From the NCBI RefSeq assembly GCF_003268675.1, contig NZ_CP029378.1, forward strand, positions 186,001 through 250,000: 64,000 nucleotides of DNA. Reading direction: 5' to 3'. The notes beneath the pieces are model-generated. The model was given only the letters and a program-made list of their open reading frames with translations, did not search any database and was not told the origin of the DNA. Positions 17,151 through 27,395 of this stretch are shown here, piece after piece. Source of the stretch: Streptomyces bacillaris. GTDB lineage: Bacteria; Actinomycetota; Actinomycetes; Streptomycetales; Streptomycetaceae. Numbering within the stretch: the stretch's first letter is position 1; every line of letters begins with the position of its first letter. Both the position numbers and the translations under genes were made by a program.

Positions 17151-18203
17151 CTACCAGCGCAGCAGCACCAGTTCGCAGCAGAAGCCGGGGCCCATGGCCA
17201 GCAGGAGGCCGGGGGTGCCGGGTTCGGGGCGGCGGTGTTCGAGGGTGTCCCGCAGGACGTGCAGGACCGAGGCGGAGGAGAGGTTGCCGACGTCGGCCAG
17301 CGACCGCCAGGTGACGTCGAGCGCCCCGTCGGGCAGGTCGAGCACCTCGGTGACGGTCTCCAGGACCTTGGGGCCGCCGGGGTGGCAGACCCAGTGGGTG
17401 ATGTCCTTCGGCTTGAGACCGTGCTCGTCGAGGAACTCCCGTACGTCGTCGGCCAGATACTGCCGTACGACGTCGGGCACACCGGGGTCGAGGACCACGC
17501 CGAAGCCGGTGGAGCCGATGTTCCAGCCCATCACGTGCTCGGTCTCCGGGTACATCCGGCTGCGGGTGGCCACGATCTCGGGTCCGGCGACGGCCCGGCG
17601 GCCACCGAGGGCGACCACGGCGGCCGCCCCGTCGCCGAAGAGGGCGGTGGCCACCAGGTTGGCGGGGGTGGCGTCGTGGCGCTGGAAGGTGAGGGAGCAC
17701 AGCTCGACGGAGAGCAGGACGGCCACGTCGTCCGGGTGGCCCAGCAGATAGTCGTGGATCCGGCCCACCCCGGCCGCTCCGGCGACACAGCCGAGGCCGA
17801 AGACGGGCAGCCGTTTCACGTCGGAGCGCAGGCCGAGGCGGCTGACCAGCCGGGCGTCGACGGAGGGCGCGGCGATGCCGGTGACCGAGGTGAACATCAG
17901 CAGGTCCACATCGGTGGGGCGCAGTCCCGCCGCGCGCAGGGCACCGCGCAGGGCCTGGCCGCCGAGGTCGACGGCCGAGCGGATGAACACGTCGTTGGCG
18001 GCGCCGAACCCGTCCAGGTCCGCGTAGGCGTCGAGCGGCAGCACGGTGTGCCGGGTACGGACGCGGGCGTTGCGGTGGAGCCGGTCCAGTACGCGGCGGT
18101 CGGCGCCGGGCGGCAGACAGGTGCGGGCCACCATGTCGGTGACCTCGCGCTGGGTGTGGCGGTGGGGCGGCAGGGCCCCGTGGGCCGCGGCGATCCGGGT
18201 CAT
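17151..18203 (-). CDS. Type III polyketide synthase, SrsA-like alkylresorcinol synthase
   Basis: 350 residues with the chalcone-synthase catalytic triad: Cys in FGLGCVAGAAG (~143), His in HWVCHPGGPKVL (~280) and Asn in DVGNLSSASVL (~313). These enzymes extend a CoA-linked starter with malonyl units; SrsA uses long fatty acyl starters to form alkylresorcinols. An AGGAG ribosome site precedes ATG 18203. It leads the operon with the methyltransferase and hydroxylase. Starter preference cannot be read from sequence. Confidence 0.88.
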   Translation of the reverse strand: MTRIAAAHGALPPHRHTQREVTDMVARTCLPPGADRRVLDRLHRNARVRTRHTVLPLDAYADLDGFGAANDVFIRSAVDLGGQALRGALRAAGLRPTDVDLLMFTSVTGIAAPSVDARLVSRLGLRSDVKRLPVFGLGCVAGAAGVGRIHDYLLGHPDDVAVLLSVELCSLTFQRHDATPANLVATALFGDGAAAVVALGGRRAVAGPEIVATRSRMYPETEHVMGWNIGSTGFGVVLDPGVPDVVRQYLADDVREFLDEHGLKPKDITHWVCHPGGPKVLETVTEVLDLPDGALDVTWRSLADVGNLSSASVLHVLRDTLEHRRPEPGTPGLLLAMGPGFCCELVLLRW

Positions 18204-18321
18204 TGCGGCTCCTGCGTCGGGGATGTCATCACCCCATCCTGACCGGAAAGTCCGGTGAATTCCGGTAAGGGACCCGCGCGGTCACCGTGTTGACGGGGTG
18301 CCAGGTCCCTACGATCGCCCG

Positions 18322-19191
18322 ATGGATGCCATGGACGGGGCAGCACCGGTCACGACGGCGGTCCGGTGGCCAGGCCGGGCGGCGGGGCTGGCGCTGGCCT
18401 GCCATCCGGGGCCGGTGGTGGCGGTGACCGCGCTGGCCTGCGCCCTGGCCGCCGGGGTGGGCCTCTCCCCCGGGCGGTTCGCCCTGGTGGGGGCAGCGGT
18501 GCTGGCCGGGCAGCTCTCGGTGGGCTGGTGCAACGACGCGTACGACGCGGGGCGCGATGCCCGGGCCGGGCGCCGGGGGAAGCCGGCGGCCGACGGCGCG
18601 GTTCCCGTCCAGGTGGTGTGGGGTGCGGCGGCGGTGTCGGGCCTCTTGTGCGTACCGCTCTCGCTGGCCTGCGGTCTCCTCGCCGGTACGGTGCACCTGG
18701 CCGCGGTCGCCGCCGCCTGGCTCTACAACCTGCGGCTGAAGGCGACGGCGCTCTCCTGGCTCCCGTACGCGGTGGGGTTCGCCGCGCTCCCCTCGCTGGT
18801 GGCGCTCGCCGCGCCGGGTGCGCCCTGGCCCCGGTGGTGGACGGTGGCGGCGGGGGCGCTGCTGGGGGTGGCGGCCCATCTGGGTGACACCCTGCCGGAC
18901 ATCGAGGCGGACCGGGCCGCCGGGATCCGGGGGCTGCCGCACCGGCTGGGCGCCACGGGGACCCGGCTCCTGCTGCCGGTGCCGCTGCTCGGGGCGACGG
19001 CGGTGCTGGTGCTCGGCCCGCCGGGTCCGGTGAGCGCGGGGGCCCTGGCCGTCCTCGGCCTGGCGGGGGCGGTGGCTCTGGTAGGTCCGGTGCTGGGCCG
19101 GTGGTGGCGCAAGGCCGCACTGGCGGGGGCGGTGGCCGTGGCGGCCGCGGACCTGGCGCTGCTGCTGGTGAGCGGCGCGGCGCTGACCTGA
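18322..19191 (+). CDS. UbiA family prenyltransferase
   Basis: 289 residues, about eight to nine membrane helices. Both Asp-rich motifs are present: NDAYDAGRDARAGR (~73-86, first prenyl-diphosphate site) and DTLPDIEADRAAG (~191-203, second). UbiA enzymes attach isoprenoid chains to aromatic acceptors. It diverges from the SrsABC-like operon across 118 bp and may prenylate its phenolic product, but this is inference. ATG 18322 is preferred over the frame opening at 18298. Confidence 0.85.
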   Translation: MDAMDGAAPVTTAVRWPGRAAGLALACHPGPVVAVTALACALAAGVGLSPGRFALVGAAVLAGQLSVGWCNDAYDAGRDARAGRRGKPAADGAVPVQVVWGAAAVSGLLCVPLSLACGLLAGTVHLAAVAAAWLYNLRLKATALSWLPYAVGFAALPSLVALAAPGAPWPRWWTVAAGALLGVAAHLGDTLPDIEADRAAGIRGLPHRLGATGTRLLLPVPLLGATAVLVLGPPGPVSAGALAVLGLAGAVALVGPVLGRWWRKAALAGAVAVAAADLALLLVSGAALT

Positions 19192-19263
19192 ACCACGCGG
19201 CGCCGCAGCTGTCCTGACGGGTCGTCACTTCACCGGCCGTCATGACGTGAGCATGCGAGAACC

Positions 19264-19310
19264 GTTGACAAATCAGAAACAGACCAGAAATCTGTGCACC
19301 GCTGCGTGCA
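19264..19310 (+). promoter_or_regulatory. Possible promoter and operator of the glucanase gene
   Basis: A consensus -35 TTGACA lies at 19264-19269, with an AT-rich AAATCT about 17 bp on. A small inverted repeat, TGCAC (19295-19299) and GTGCA (19306-19310), follows. Position fits control of the secreted glucanase gene starting at 19368, but the match is not strong. Confidence 0.35.
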
Positions 19311-19367
19311 AAACATTGACTGCATGACTCAAATCCTGTGGAACACCCTGCAGAACAAGGGGACAGC

Positions 19368-22319
19368 ATGAGATGGAAGCGACTCACCCAACGATCGATC
19401 ACGGGCCTGCTCATAGCCGGGCTGGCCTCCGTCGGCCTTCTGCCCGTCCAGGCGGGGGCCGCTGAACCGGCCGACCTGGCCCGGGGCAAGAGCGTCACGG
19501 CCAGCGGATCGCACGGCGGCTACCCCGTCGCCAACGCCAACGACGGCCAGGTGAACACCTACTGGGAGTCCAACGGGCACCCCGCGACGCTCACGGTGAA
19601 GCTGGGCGCCGACGCGGACCTCCACTCCGTGGTGGTCAAGCTCAACCCCGATCCGGTCTGGGCCACGAGGACCCAGGAGTTCCAGGTGCTCGGCCGGACG
19701 CAGAGCGGGACCGGCTTCACCTCGCTCAAGGTCCGCGCCGGCCATGTGTTCAACCCGGCCACCAACGCCAACACGGTGACCGTCCCCGTCAGCGGCCGGG
19801 CCGCCGACGTCCAGCTGCAGTTCTTCTCCAACACCGAGGCGCCCGGGGCCCAGGTCGCCGAGATCCAGGTGTTCGGGACGCCCGCGCCCAACCCGGACCT
19901 GACCGTGAGCGCCCTGTCCTGGAGCCCCTCGGCGCCGTCCGAGACGGACGACATCACGGTGCAGGGGACGGTCCGCAACAGCGGGACGGCCCCCTCGGCC
20001 GCGACCACCGTCGATGTGAGCCTCGGCGGCGCGGTCGTGGGCAGCGCCCCGGTCGGCCCACTGGCGGCCGGTGCCTCGGCCCCGGTCTCGGTGGCGGTCG
20101 GGAAGCGGCCGCAGGGCTCGTACACCGTCTCGGCGCTGGTCGACCCGACCGACACGGTCGTCGAGTCGGACGAGACCAACAACAGCCGCACCACCGCCTC
20201 CCCGCTGGTGGTGGGCCAGAGCCCCGGCCCCGACCTGGAGGTCCGCTCCATCACCTCCTCCCCCGCCAACCCGGCCGTCGGCGCGGCGGTCTCCTTCACC
20301 GTGGCCGTGCACAACCGGGGCACCGCTGCGGTGAGCGCGGGCACGGTCACGCGGCTGACGGTGGGCTCCACCACGCTCGACGGCACCACCCCGGCGATCC
20401 CGGCGGGTGCCACCGTGAACGTCACCCTCGGCGGCAGCTGGACGGCGACGAGCGGCGGGGCCACCCTGACGGCCACGGCAGACGCCACCGACCTGGTGGC
20501 GGAGACCGACGAGAACAACAACACCTTCGCCCGCTCCATCGTCGTCGGGCGCGGCGCGGCGGTGCCGTACACGGAGTACGAGGCGGAGGACGCCGCGTAC
20601 CGGGGCACCCTGCTCGTGGCGGACGCCGAACGGACCTTCGGCCACACCAACTTCGCCACCGAATCCTCCGGCCGCAAGTCGGTCCGGCTCAACTCCACCG
20701 GTGAATATGTGGAGTTCACCTCCACCAACGCCTCGAACTCCGTCGTCGTACGGAACTCGATCCCGGACGCGCCGGGCGGTGGCGGCCGCGAGGCCACCAT
20801 CAGCCTCTACGCCGACGGCCAGTTCGTGCGCAAGCTGAACCTCTCCTCCAAGCACAGCTGGCTGTACGGGAACACCGACGATCCGGAAGGGCTGACCAAC
20901 CGGCCCGGCGGTGATGCCCGGCGGCTCTTCGACGAGGCGAACGCCCTGCTCGACCGGACCTACCCGGCGGGCACGAAGTTCCGCCTCCAGCGGGACACGG
21001 GTGACGACGCCGCGTTCTACGTCATCGACCTGATCGACCTGGAGCAGGTGGCGCCGCCCTCCTCCCGGCCCGCGGGCTGCGTCTCCATCACGACGTACGG
21101 CGCGGTCGCCAACGACGGGATCGACGACACGGCGGCGATCCAGCGCGCGGTGACGGCCAACCAGAACGGCGAGATCGACTGTGTCTGGATCCCGGCGGGC
21201 CAGTGGCGCCAGGAGCAGAAGATCCTCACCGACGACCCGCTGGACCGGGGCCAGTGGAACCAGGTGGGCATCCGCGATGTGACCATCCGGGGCGCGGGCA
21301 TGTGGCACTCCCGGCTCTACACGCTGACCCCGCCGCACGAGGCGGGCGGGATCAACCACCCGCACGAGGGCAACTTCGGTTTCGACATCGACGACAACAC
21401 GCAAATCTCCGACATCGCCATCTTCGGCTCCGGCACCATCCGCGGCGGTGACGGCAACCACGAGGGCGGAGTGGCGCTCAACGGCCGGTTCGGCAAGGGC
21501 ACCAAGGTCAACAACGTCTGGATCGAGCACGCCAACGTGGGCGTCTGGGCGGGCCGCGACTACACCAACATCCCGGAGCTGTGGAACCCGGGCGACGGCG
21601 TCGAGTTCACCGGGATGCGGATCCGCAACACCTACGCCGACGGCATCAACTTCGCCAACGGCACCCGGAATTCGACCGTGTACAACTCCTCGTTCCGCAA
21701 CACCGGGGACGACGCGCTCGCGGTCTGGTCCAGCAAGTACGTCAAGGACCAGTCCGTCGACATCGGCCACGACAACAGTTTCCGCAGCAACACCGTCCAG
21801 CTCCCCTGGCGCGCCAACGGCATAGCGGTCTACGGCGGTCACGGCAACAAGATCGAGAACAACATCATCTCCGACACCATGAACTACCCCGCCATCATGC
21901 TGGCGACCGACCACGACCCGCTGCCCTTCTCCGGGCAGACCCTGATCGCCAACAACGCCCTGCACCGCACCGGCGGAGCGTTCTGGAACGAGGACCAGGA
22001 GTTCGGTGCGATCACCCTCTTCCCGCAGAACCTGCCCATCCCCGGCGTCACGATCCGCGACACCGACATCCTCGACTCCACCTACGACGGCATCCAGTTC
22101 AAGACGGGCGGCGGCCTGATGCCGGACGTGAAGATCCAGAACGTCCGGATCGACAAGTCCAACAACGGCTCCGGCATCCTCGCGATGGGCGGCGCGCGCG
22201 GCAACGCGACGCTGACGAACGTGACCATCACCGACTCGCGTGACGGCCATGTACTGATCGAGCCCGGCTCGCAGTTCACCATCACCGGCACCCCGAGCAG
22301 CACCCGCGCCAAGCGGTAG
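19368..22319 (+). CDS. Secreted multidomain GH87-like alpha-1,3-glucanase (mycodextranase)
   Basis: 983 residues. Order: signal peptide (~1-32); F5/8-type C discoidin domain (~35-175); two CARDB Ig-like modules (~180-285, ~290-395, each with VAET/VES.DE.NN); a CBM6/35-like domain from EYEAEDAAYRG (~405-560); and a right-handed beta-helix (~565-970). In the helix, YADGINFANGTRNS and FRNTGDDALAVWSS supply the three Asp expected of the GH87 active site. GH87 enzymes cut alpha-1,3-glucan, a fungal and dental-plaque polymer, so it may attack fungal walls. ATG 19368 follows AAGGGGA. Confidence 0.8.
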   Translation: MRWKRLTQRSITGLLIAGLASVGLLPVQAGAAEPADLARGKSVTASGSHGGYPVANANDGQVNTYWESNGHPATLTVKLGADADLHSVVVKLNPDPVWATRTQEFQVLGRTQSGTGFTSLKVRAGHVFNPATNANTVTVPVSGRAADVQLQFFSNTEAPGAQVAEIQVFGTPAPNPDLTVSALSWSPSAPSETDDITVQGTVRNSGTAPSAATTVDVSLGGAVVGSAPVGPLAAGASAPVSVAVGKRPQGSYTVSALVDPTDTVVESDETNNSRTTASPLVVGQSPGPDLEVRSITSSPANPAVGAAVSFTVAVHNRGTAAVSAGTVTRLTVGSTTLDGTTPAIPAGATVNVTLGGSWTATSGGATLTATADATDLVAETDENNNTFARSIVVGRGAAVPYTEYEAEDAAYRGTLLVADAERTFGHTNFATESSGRKSVRLNSTGEYVEFTSTNASNSVVVRNSIPDAPGGGGREATISLYADGQFVRKLNLSSKHSWLYGNTDDPEGLTNRPGGDARRLFDEANALLDRTYPAGTKFRLQRDTGDDAAFYVIDLIDLEQVAPPSSRPAGCVSITTYGAVANDGIDDTAAIQRAVTANQNGEIDCVWIPAGQWRQEQKILTDDPLDRGQWNQVGIRDVTIRGAGMWHSRLYTLTPPHEAGGINHPHEGNFGFDIDDNTQISDIAIFGSGTIRGGDGNHEGGVALNGRFGKGTKVNNVWIEHANVGVWAGRDYTNIPELWNPGDGVEFTGMRIRNTYADGINFANGTRNSTVYNSSFRNTGDDALAVWSSKYVKDQSVDIGHDNSFRSNTVQLPWRANGIAVYGGHGNKIENNIISDTMNYPAIMLATDHDPLPFSGQTLIANNALHRTGGAFWNEDQEFGAITLFPQNLPIPGVTIRDTDILDSTYDGIQFKTGGGLMPDVKIQNVRIDKSNNGSGILAMGGARGNATLTNVTITDSRDGHVLIEPGSQFTITGTPSSTRAKR

Positions 22320-22441
22320 TCCCCGCTGTACGTCGCCGGGCCGGCGGCCGTCCGCCCGGCCCGGCAACGCCCTTTCCCGACGCCCGAATTCACCCCGGCA
22401 CGGCTCTGGGAAGTGCGAGGTCCGGCGGCTACCCTCCGCGC

Positions 22442-23521
22442 ATGATTCCCACGGTTGTCTGGGGTACCGGCAACGTCGGCCGGGCGGCGATCCGCGCCGT
22501 CGAGGCCCATCCGGCACTGACGCTCACCGCCGTCCTCGTCCACGATCCCGCCAAGGTCGGCCGGGACGCGGGCGCGTTGGGCGGTCTCGGCCGCACGCTC
22601 GGCGTAGCGGCCACCGACGACATCGCCGCCGTCCTCGCCGCCCGCCCCCGCGCGGTGGTCTACGCGGCCTCCGGCGACATCCGCCCCGACGACGCCCTCA
22701 CCGACATCGGCCGGGCGATCCGGGCCGGGGCAGTCGTCGTCACCCCCTCCCTCTATCCGTTCTACGACCAGCGCAACGCCCCGCCGGAGCTGCGGGATCC
22801 GCTCGTGGCCGCCGTCGCGGAGGGCGGCGGCTCACTCTTCGTCTCCGGCGTCGACCCCGGCTGGGGCAACGACGTCCTGCCGCTGCTGGTGAGCGGGCTG
22901 GGCACGGAGGTGGACGCGATCCGCTGCCAGGAGATCTTCGACTACTCCACGTACGAACAGGAGGACTCCGTACGCCATCTCATCGGCATGGGACACCCGT
23001 TGGAGTACCAGCCGCTGATGCTGGCCGAGGGCGTCCCGACGATGGTGTGGGGCGGTCAGCTGCGGTTGATGGCCCGGGCGCTCGGCGTCGAACTGGACGA
23101 GATCCGCGAGACGTCGGACCGGCGGGCGCTGGAGACGACCGTGACCACCCGCACGATGGGCGCGTTCGAGAAGGGCACCCAGGGCGCGGTCCGGTTCGAG
23201 GTGCAGGGCTTCGTGGGCGGTGAACCCCGCATCGTCATCGAGCACATCACCCGTATCCACGCCTCCTGCGCCCCCGACTGGCCCTCCCCGCCCGACGGGG
23301 TGGGCGCGCACCGGGTGGTGATCGAGGGCCGTCCCCGGATCGAGGTGACGGTCGAGGCCTCCGACGAGGGCGAGAACCGGTCGGCGGGCGGGAACGCCAC
23401 GGCGGTCGGGCGGCTCGTCTCGGCCATCGACTGGCTGGTGGAGGCCGAACCGGGTCTGTACGACGCACTCGACGTCCCGCTGCGGCCTGCGATCGGCAGG
23501 CTTGGAAGGAGAACGGCATGA
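22442..23521 (+). CDS. NAD(P)H-dependent amine dehydrogenase-like (DapB-fold) protein
   Basis: 359 residues with an N-terminal Rossmann fold (VVWGTGNVGRAAIRAVEAHP) and a DapB-like C-terminal domain. This is the family annotated as NAD(P)H-dependent amine dehydrogenase or dihydrodipicolinate-reductase-like and includes 2,4-diaminopentanoate dehydrogenase. Substrate unknown. It overlaps the next gene by four bases (ATGA), so the two are translationally coupled. Confidence 0.75.
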   Translation: MIPTVVWGTGNVGRAAIRAVEAHPALTLTAVLVHDPAKVGRDAGALGGLGRTLGVAATDDIAAVLAARPRAVVYAASGDIRPDDALTDIGRAIRAGAVVVTPSLYPFYDQRNAPPELRDPLVAAVAEGGGSLFVSGVDPGWGNDVLPLLVSGLGTEVDAIRCQEIFDYSTYEQEDSVRHLIGMGHPLEYQPLMLAEGVPTMVWGGQLRLMARALGVELDEIRETSDRRALETTVTTRTMGAFEKGTQGAVRFEVQGFVGGEPRIVIEHITRIHASCAPDWPSPPDGVGAHRVVIEGRPRIEVTVEASDEGENRSAGGNATAVGRLVSAIDWLVEAEPGLYDALDVPLRPAIGRLGRRTA

Positions 23522-23997
23522 TCATCGACATCCCGGAGGGCAAGGAGCCCATCGGTTACGTGTGGGGGGAGCTGGTCCCCGGCATCGGGACGGCCGCCGC
23601 CGCGTTCTCGATGTCCGTGTACGAGCACACCACGCTGGGGCTGCGGGAGTTCGAGGCGGCCCGGCTGCGGATCGCGCAGATCAACGGGTGTCTGTTCTGC
23701 CTGGACTGGCGGACCGAGCGGGACGGCACGAAGGTCGAGGAGGCGTTCGCGCGGGCGGTGACCGAGTGGCGTACGACGGACGCCTTCGACACGCGGACCC
23801 GGCTGGCGGCGGAGTACGCGGAGCGGTACGCGCTGGACCACCACGGTCTCGACGACGCCTTCTGGCAGCGGATGACCGCGCACTACAGCCAGCCGGAGAT
23901 CGTGGAGCTGTCCATGAGCATCGGCTCGTGGCTGGCGTTCGGGCGGCTCAACCATGTGCTGGGGATCGACGCGGTGTGTGTGCTGCCGGGCCATTAG
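23518..23997 (+). CDS. Carboxymuconolactone decarboxylase (AhpD-like) protein
   Basis: 159 residues, all-helical CMD fold. The AhpD-type redox motif NGCLFCLDWR (two Cys in CxxC at ~60) is present, followed by the helix pair ending LAFGRLNHVLGID. Such proteins act as peroxidases/disulfide reductases or as decarboxylases. Coupled to the dehydrogenase upstream. It may protect or complete that enzyme's reaction. Confidence 0.85.
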   Translation: MIIDIPEGKEPIGYVWGELVPGIGTAAAAFSMSVYEHTTLGLREFEAARLRIAQINGCLFCLDWRTERDGTKVEEAFARAVTEWRTTDAFDTRTRLAAEYAERYALDHHGLDDAFWQRMTAHYSQPEIVELSMSIGSWLAFGRLNHVLGIDAVCVLPGH

Positions 23998-24018
23998 GAG
24001 CGGCCCCTGGGGCGGAGT

Positions 24019-24051
24019 CCGGGGCCGCCGGGTTGGCACTCCCGGCCCCGG
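24019..24051. terminator. Hairpin between convergent genes
   Basis: Nine-base arms CCGGGGCCG (24019-24027) and CGGCCCCGG (24043-24051) lie between the CMD and cholesterol oxidase stops. Confidence 0.45.
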
Positions 24052-24087
24052 GCTCTCCGTACACGCCGACCGTGGCGTCTTCGGCGC

Positions 24088-25767
<1,680 letters not shown>

Positions 25768-25825
25768 CTACTGCCGATCGCGTGGTAAGTCACGAGAAAC
25801 TTGGGGGTAACTTCCCGGTACGCCG

Positions 25826-25859
25826 GAGGGGCCCCGGACCGTGTGGTCCGGGGCCCCTC
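25826..25859. terminator. Terminator hairpin of the LysM-SLT gene
   Basis: Fifteen-base perfect arms (25826-25840 and 25845-25859) around GTGT, 32 bases beyond the stop of the lytic transglycosylase gene. Confidence 0.8.
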
Positions 25860-25891
25860 GGGGTGCTGTACGCCGTGTACGCCCTGGTGGA

Positions 25892-26731
25892 TCAGTAGGC
25901 GCCGAAGACGTTGTCGATCGAGCCGTACCGGTCCGCGGCGTAGTTGCACGCGGCGACGATGTTGGCGACCGGGTCGTAGCTGTCGGTCGAGGTGCCGGGC
26001 ACGTGGTAGGCCCGGAAGGTCGGGTCGATGACCTGGAGCAGACCCTTGGACGGGGTGCCCTTGGCCGCGTTGGAGTCCCAGTTGTTGATGGCGTTCGGGT
26101 TGCCGGAGGACTCGCGGATGATGTTGCGGTGGATGCCCTCGTAGGTGCCGGGGATGCCGTGCTGGGCCATGACCGCCAGCGACTCCTTGATCCAGCCATC
26201 GAGGTCGTTGGTGTACGCGGTCGGGGCGGCGGCGGCCGGGGCGGCCTGGGCCGCGGGAGCGGCGGCGCGCGCGGAGCGGTCGGCGCGCTCGGCCGAGGCG
26301 GCACGGTCGGCGGTCGGGGCCGATTTACCGGCCTTGCCGGCCTTGGCGTCTGACGGGGCGGCAGCCTTGCCGCCGACGGTCAGGGTGATACCCGGGTGAA
26401 TAAGGTTCGGGTTCTCCCCGACGACCTTCCGGTTGCCTTCGTAGAGCTTCTTCCAGCCGCCGCTGACGGAATAGTCGCGGGCGATCTTGGAAAGCGATTC
26501 GCCGGACACCACGGAATGCTTGGTGGGTGCGGCCTTCGTCACGGAATTCGCCTGGGCGGTCACGGAGACGGGGGCCACGGCCTTTTCCGCGACGGCGGGC
26601 GCGGAGGCGGCGGAGGCGGTGGTGGCGCCGAGGACGGGGAGGGCCAGGACGGCTCCACCCGTGGTCACGGCGGCGATGCCACGGCCGAGCGAGACGGACT
26701 TGGGACGGCGGTGCTTACCCAGTGCGGGCAT
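25892..26731 (-). CDS. LysM-SLT secreted lytic transglycosylase
   Basis: 279 residues. A basic N-terminus and hydrophobic core give a signal peptide (cleavage near ASA, ~42). One LysM domain (~70-118, HSVVSGESLSKIARDYSVSGGWKKLY) binds peptidoglycan. An Ala-rich linker (~120-165) leads to an SLT domain (~172-279) with catalytic Glu in IIRESSGNPNAINNWDSNAAKG and the GLLQVIDPTF motif. This matches the Swl-type wall hydrolases of Streptomyces that act with RpfA in germination. Expression is gated by the c-di-AMP riboswitch in its leader. Confidence 0.9.
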   Translation of the reverse strand: MPALGKHRRPKSVSLGRGIAAVTTGGAVLALPVLGATTASAASAPAVAEKAVAPVSVTAQANSVTKAAPTKHSVVSGESLSKIARDYSVSGGWKKLYEGNRKVVGENPNLIHPGITLTVGGKAAAPSDAKAGKAGKSAPTADRAASAERADRSARAAAPAAQAAPAAAAPTAYTNDLDGWIKESLAVMAQHGIPGTYEGIHRNIIRESSGNPNAINNWDSNAAKGTPSKGLLQVIDPTFRAYHVPGTSTDSYDPVANIVAACNYAADRYGSIDNVFGAY

Positions 26732-26744
26732 GGGGAACTTCCTC

Positions 26745-26920
26745 TCCGGCGCCTGCGAGGTGAGCTGTCGGGTTCAGACGGGAGATGTCTGGCCGCATGG
26801 GACATGCGGCTTCACCCCTAGCCGCTCCGGACTTCGGATCGGCGACTTACCTGGGTCCCCCGCTCCTGCCGTACGTGAGTGGGTTGCGGATTCCCGGACG
26901 GCGGCAGGATTCGGCGTTCC
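26745..26920 (-). ncRNA. ydaO-yuaA riboswitch (cyclic di-AMP)
   Basis: Read on the minus strand the leader has the ydaO core in order: CCGAATCCTGCC near 26915, GCGGGGGACCCA near 26865, GGGGTGAAGCC near 26818, then CCCGTCTGAACCCGACAGCT and CCTCGCAGGCG near 26780-26750. Paired stems (for example GCCGCATG/CATGCGGC) fit the pseudo-two-fold structure. c-di-AMP binding to this class turns expression off. It ends about 14 bases before the LysM-SLT start codon, so it may act by hiding the ribosome site or by termination. Confidence 0.92.
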
Positions 26921-27395
26921 ATCCGGATTGACCGTGACCGTAGGCGAAAAACATCGGGCGGAACAAGCCCCGAATTCCGGATCTTCTTTTTCCGCAAGAT
27001 CGAATGACCGGAATTCCGGGCCGGGCCGGCTCCGTCGCGGTGTCAACTTTCTTCGCACAGAAGGGAACCGAACCCTCCGCTTCTGCGTCCGCACCCCCGG
27101 GACGTGACGCTCACCACTCCGCACGGAGGCGGCCGAAATGGGTGGGGGCAAAATTGCCCAAGAGCCCCAATAGCCCTTTTATGGAATAGGGTAATTAAAG
27201 GTTCAAATCGCCCATACTGACCCGCAGAAACGGACTTATCGGGCGGTTCCGCAGGGTGGGTCGAGAGCCTCCCCCGGCCTTGGCTTACCGTGTGGGGTGG
27301 ACACTAGTAAGCCCACCCTTACTTGCCGCGTACTCTGTAACCTGCCCGACCTGCCTGACCTGCCCGCGTTCGCCCGCCTTAAGGATCAACACGCC
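26921..27395. other. Non-coding divergent promoter region
   Basis: 475 bases without a credible gene. The left part is the promoter side of the riboswitch transcript and the right part is the promoter of the fprA-like gene. AT-rich tracts occur at 27170-27215. Near the right end are a palindrome (27306-27323) and three tandem 9-base repeats ACCTGCCYG (27340-27366). Confidence 0.6.
27306..27323. promoter_or_regulatory. Palindrome upstream of the FprA-type gene
   Basis: AGTAAG and CTTACT arms surround a six-base spacer, 73 bp ahead of the reductase start. It may be an operator; no matching regulator is adjacent. Confidence 0.4.

Noticed and set aside
19329..22517. Long minus-strand ORF opposite the GH87-like gene
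   Set aside because: Its translation is low-complexity (V/G/D/R-rich) and mirrors the codon bias of the sense gene, whose domains are clear.
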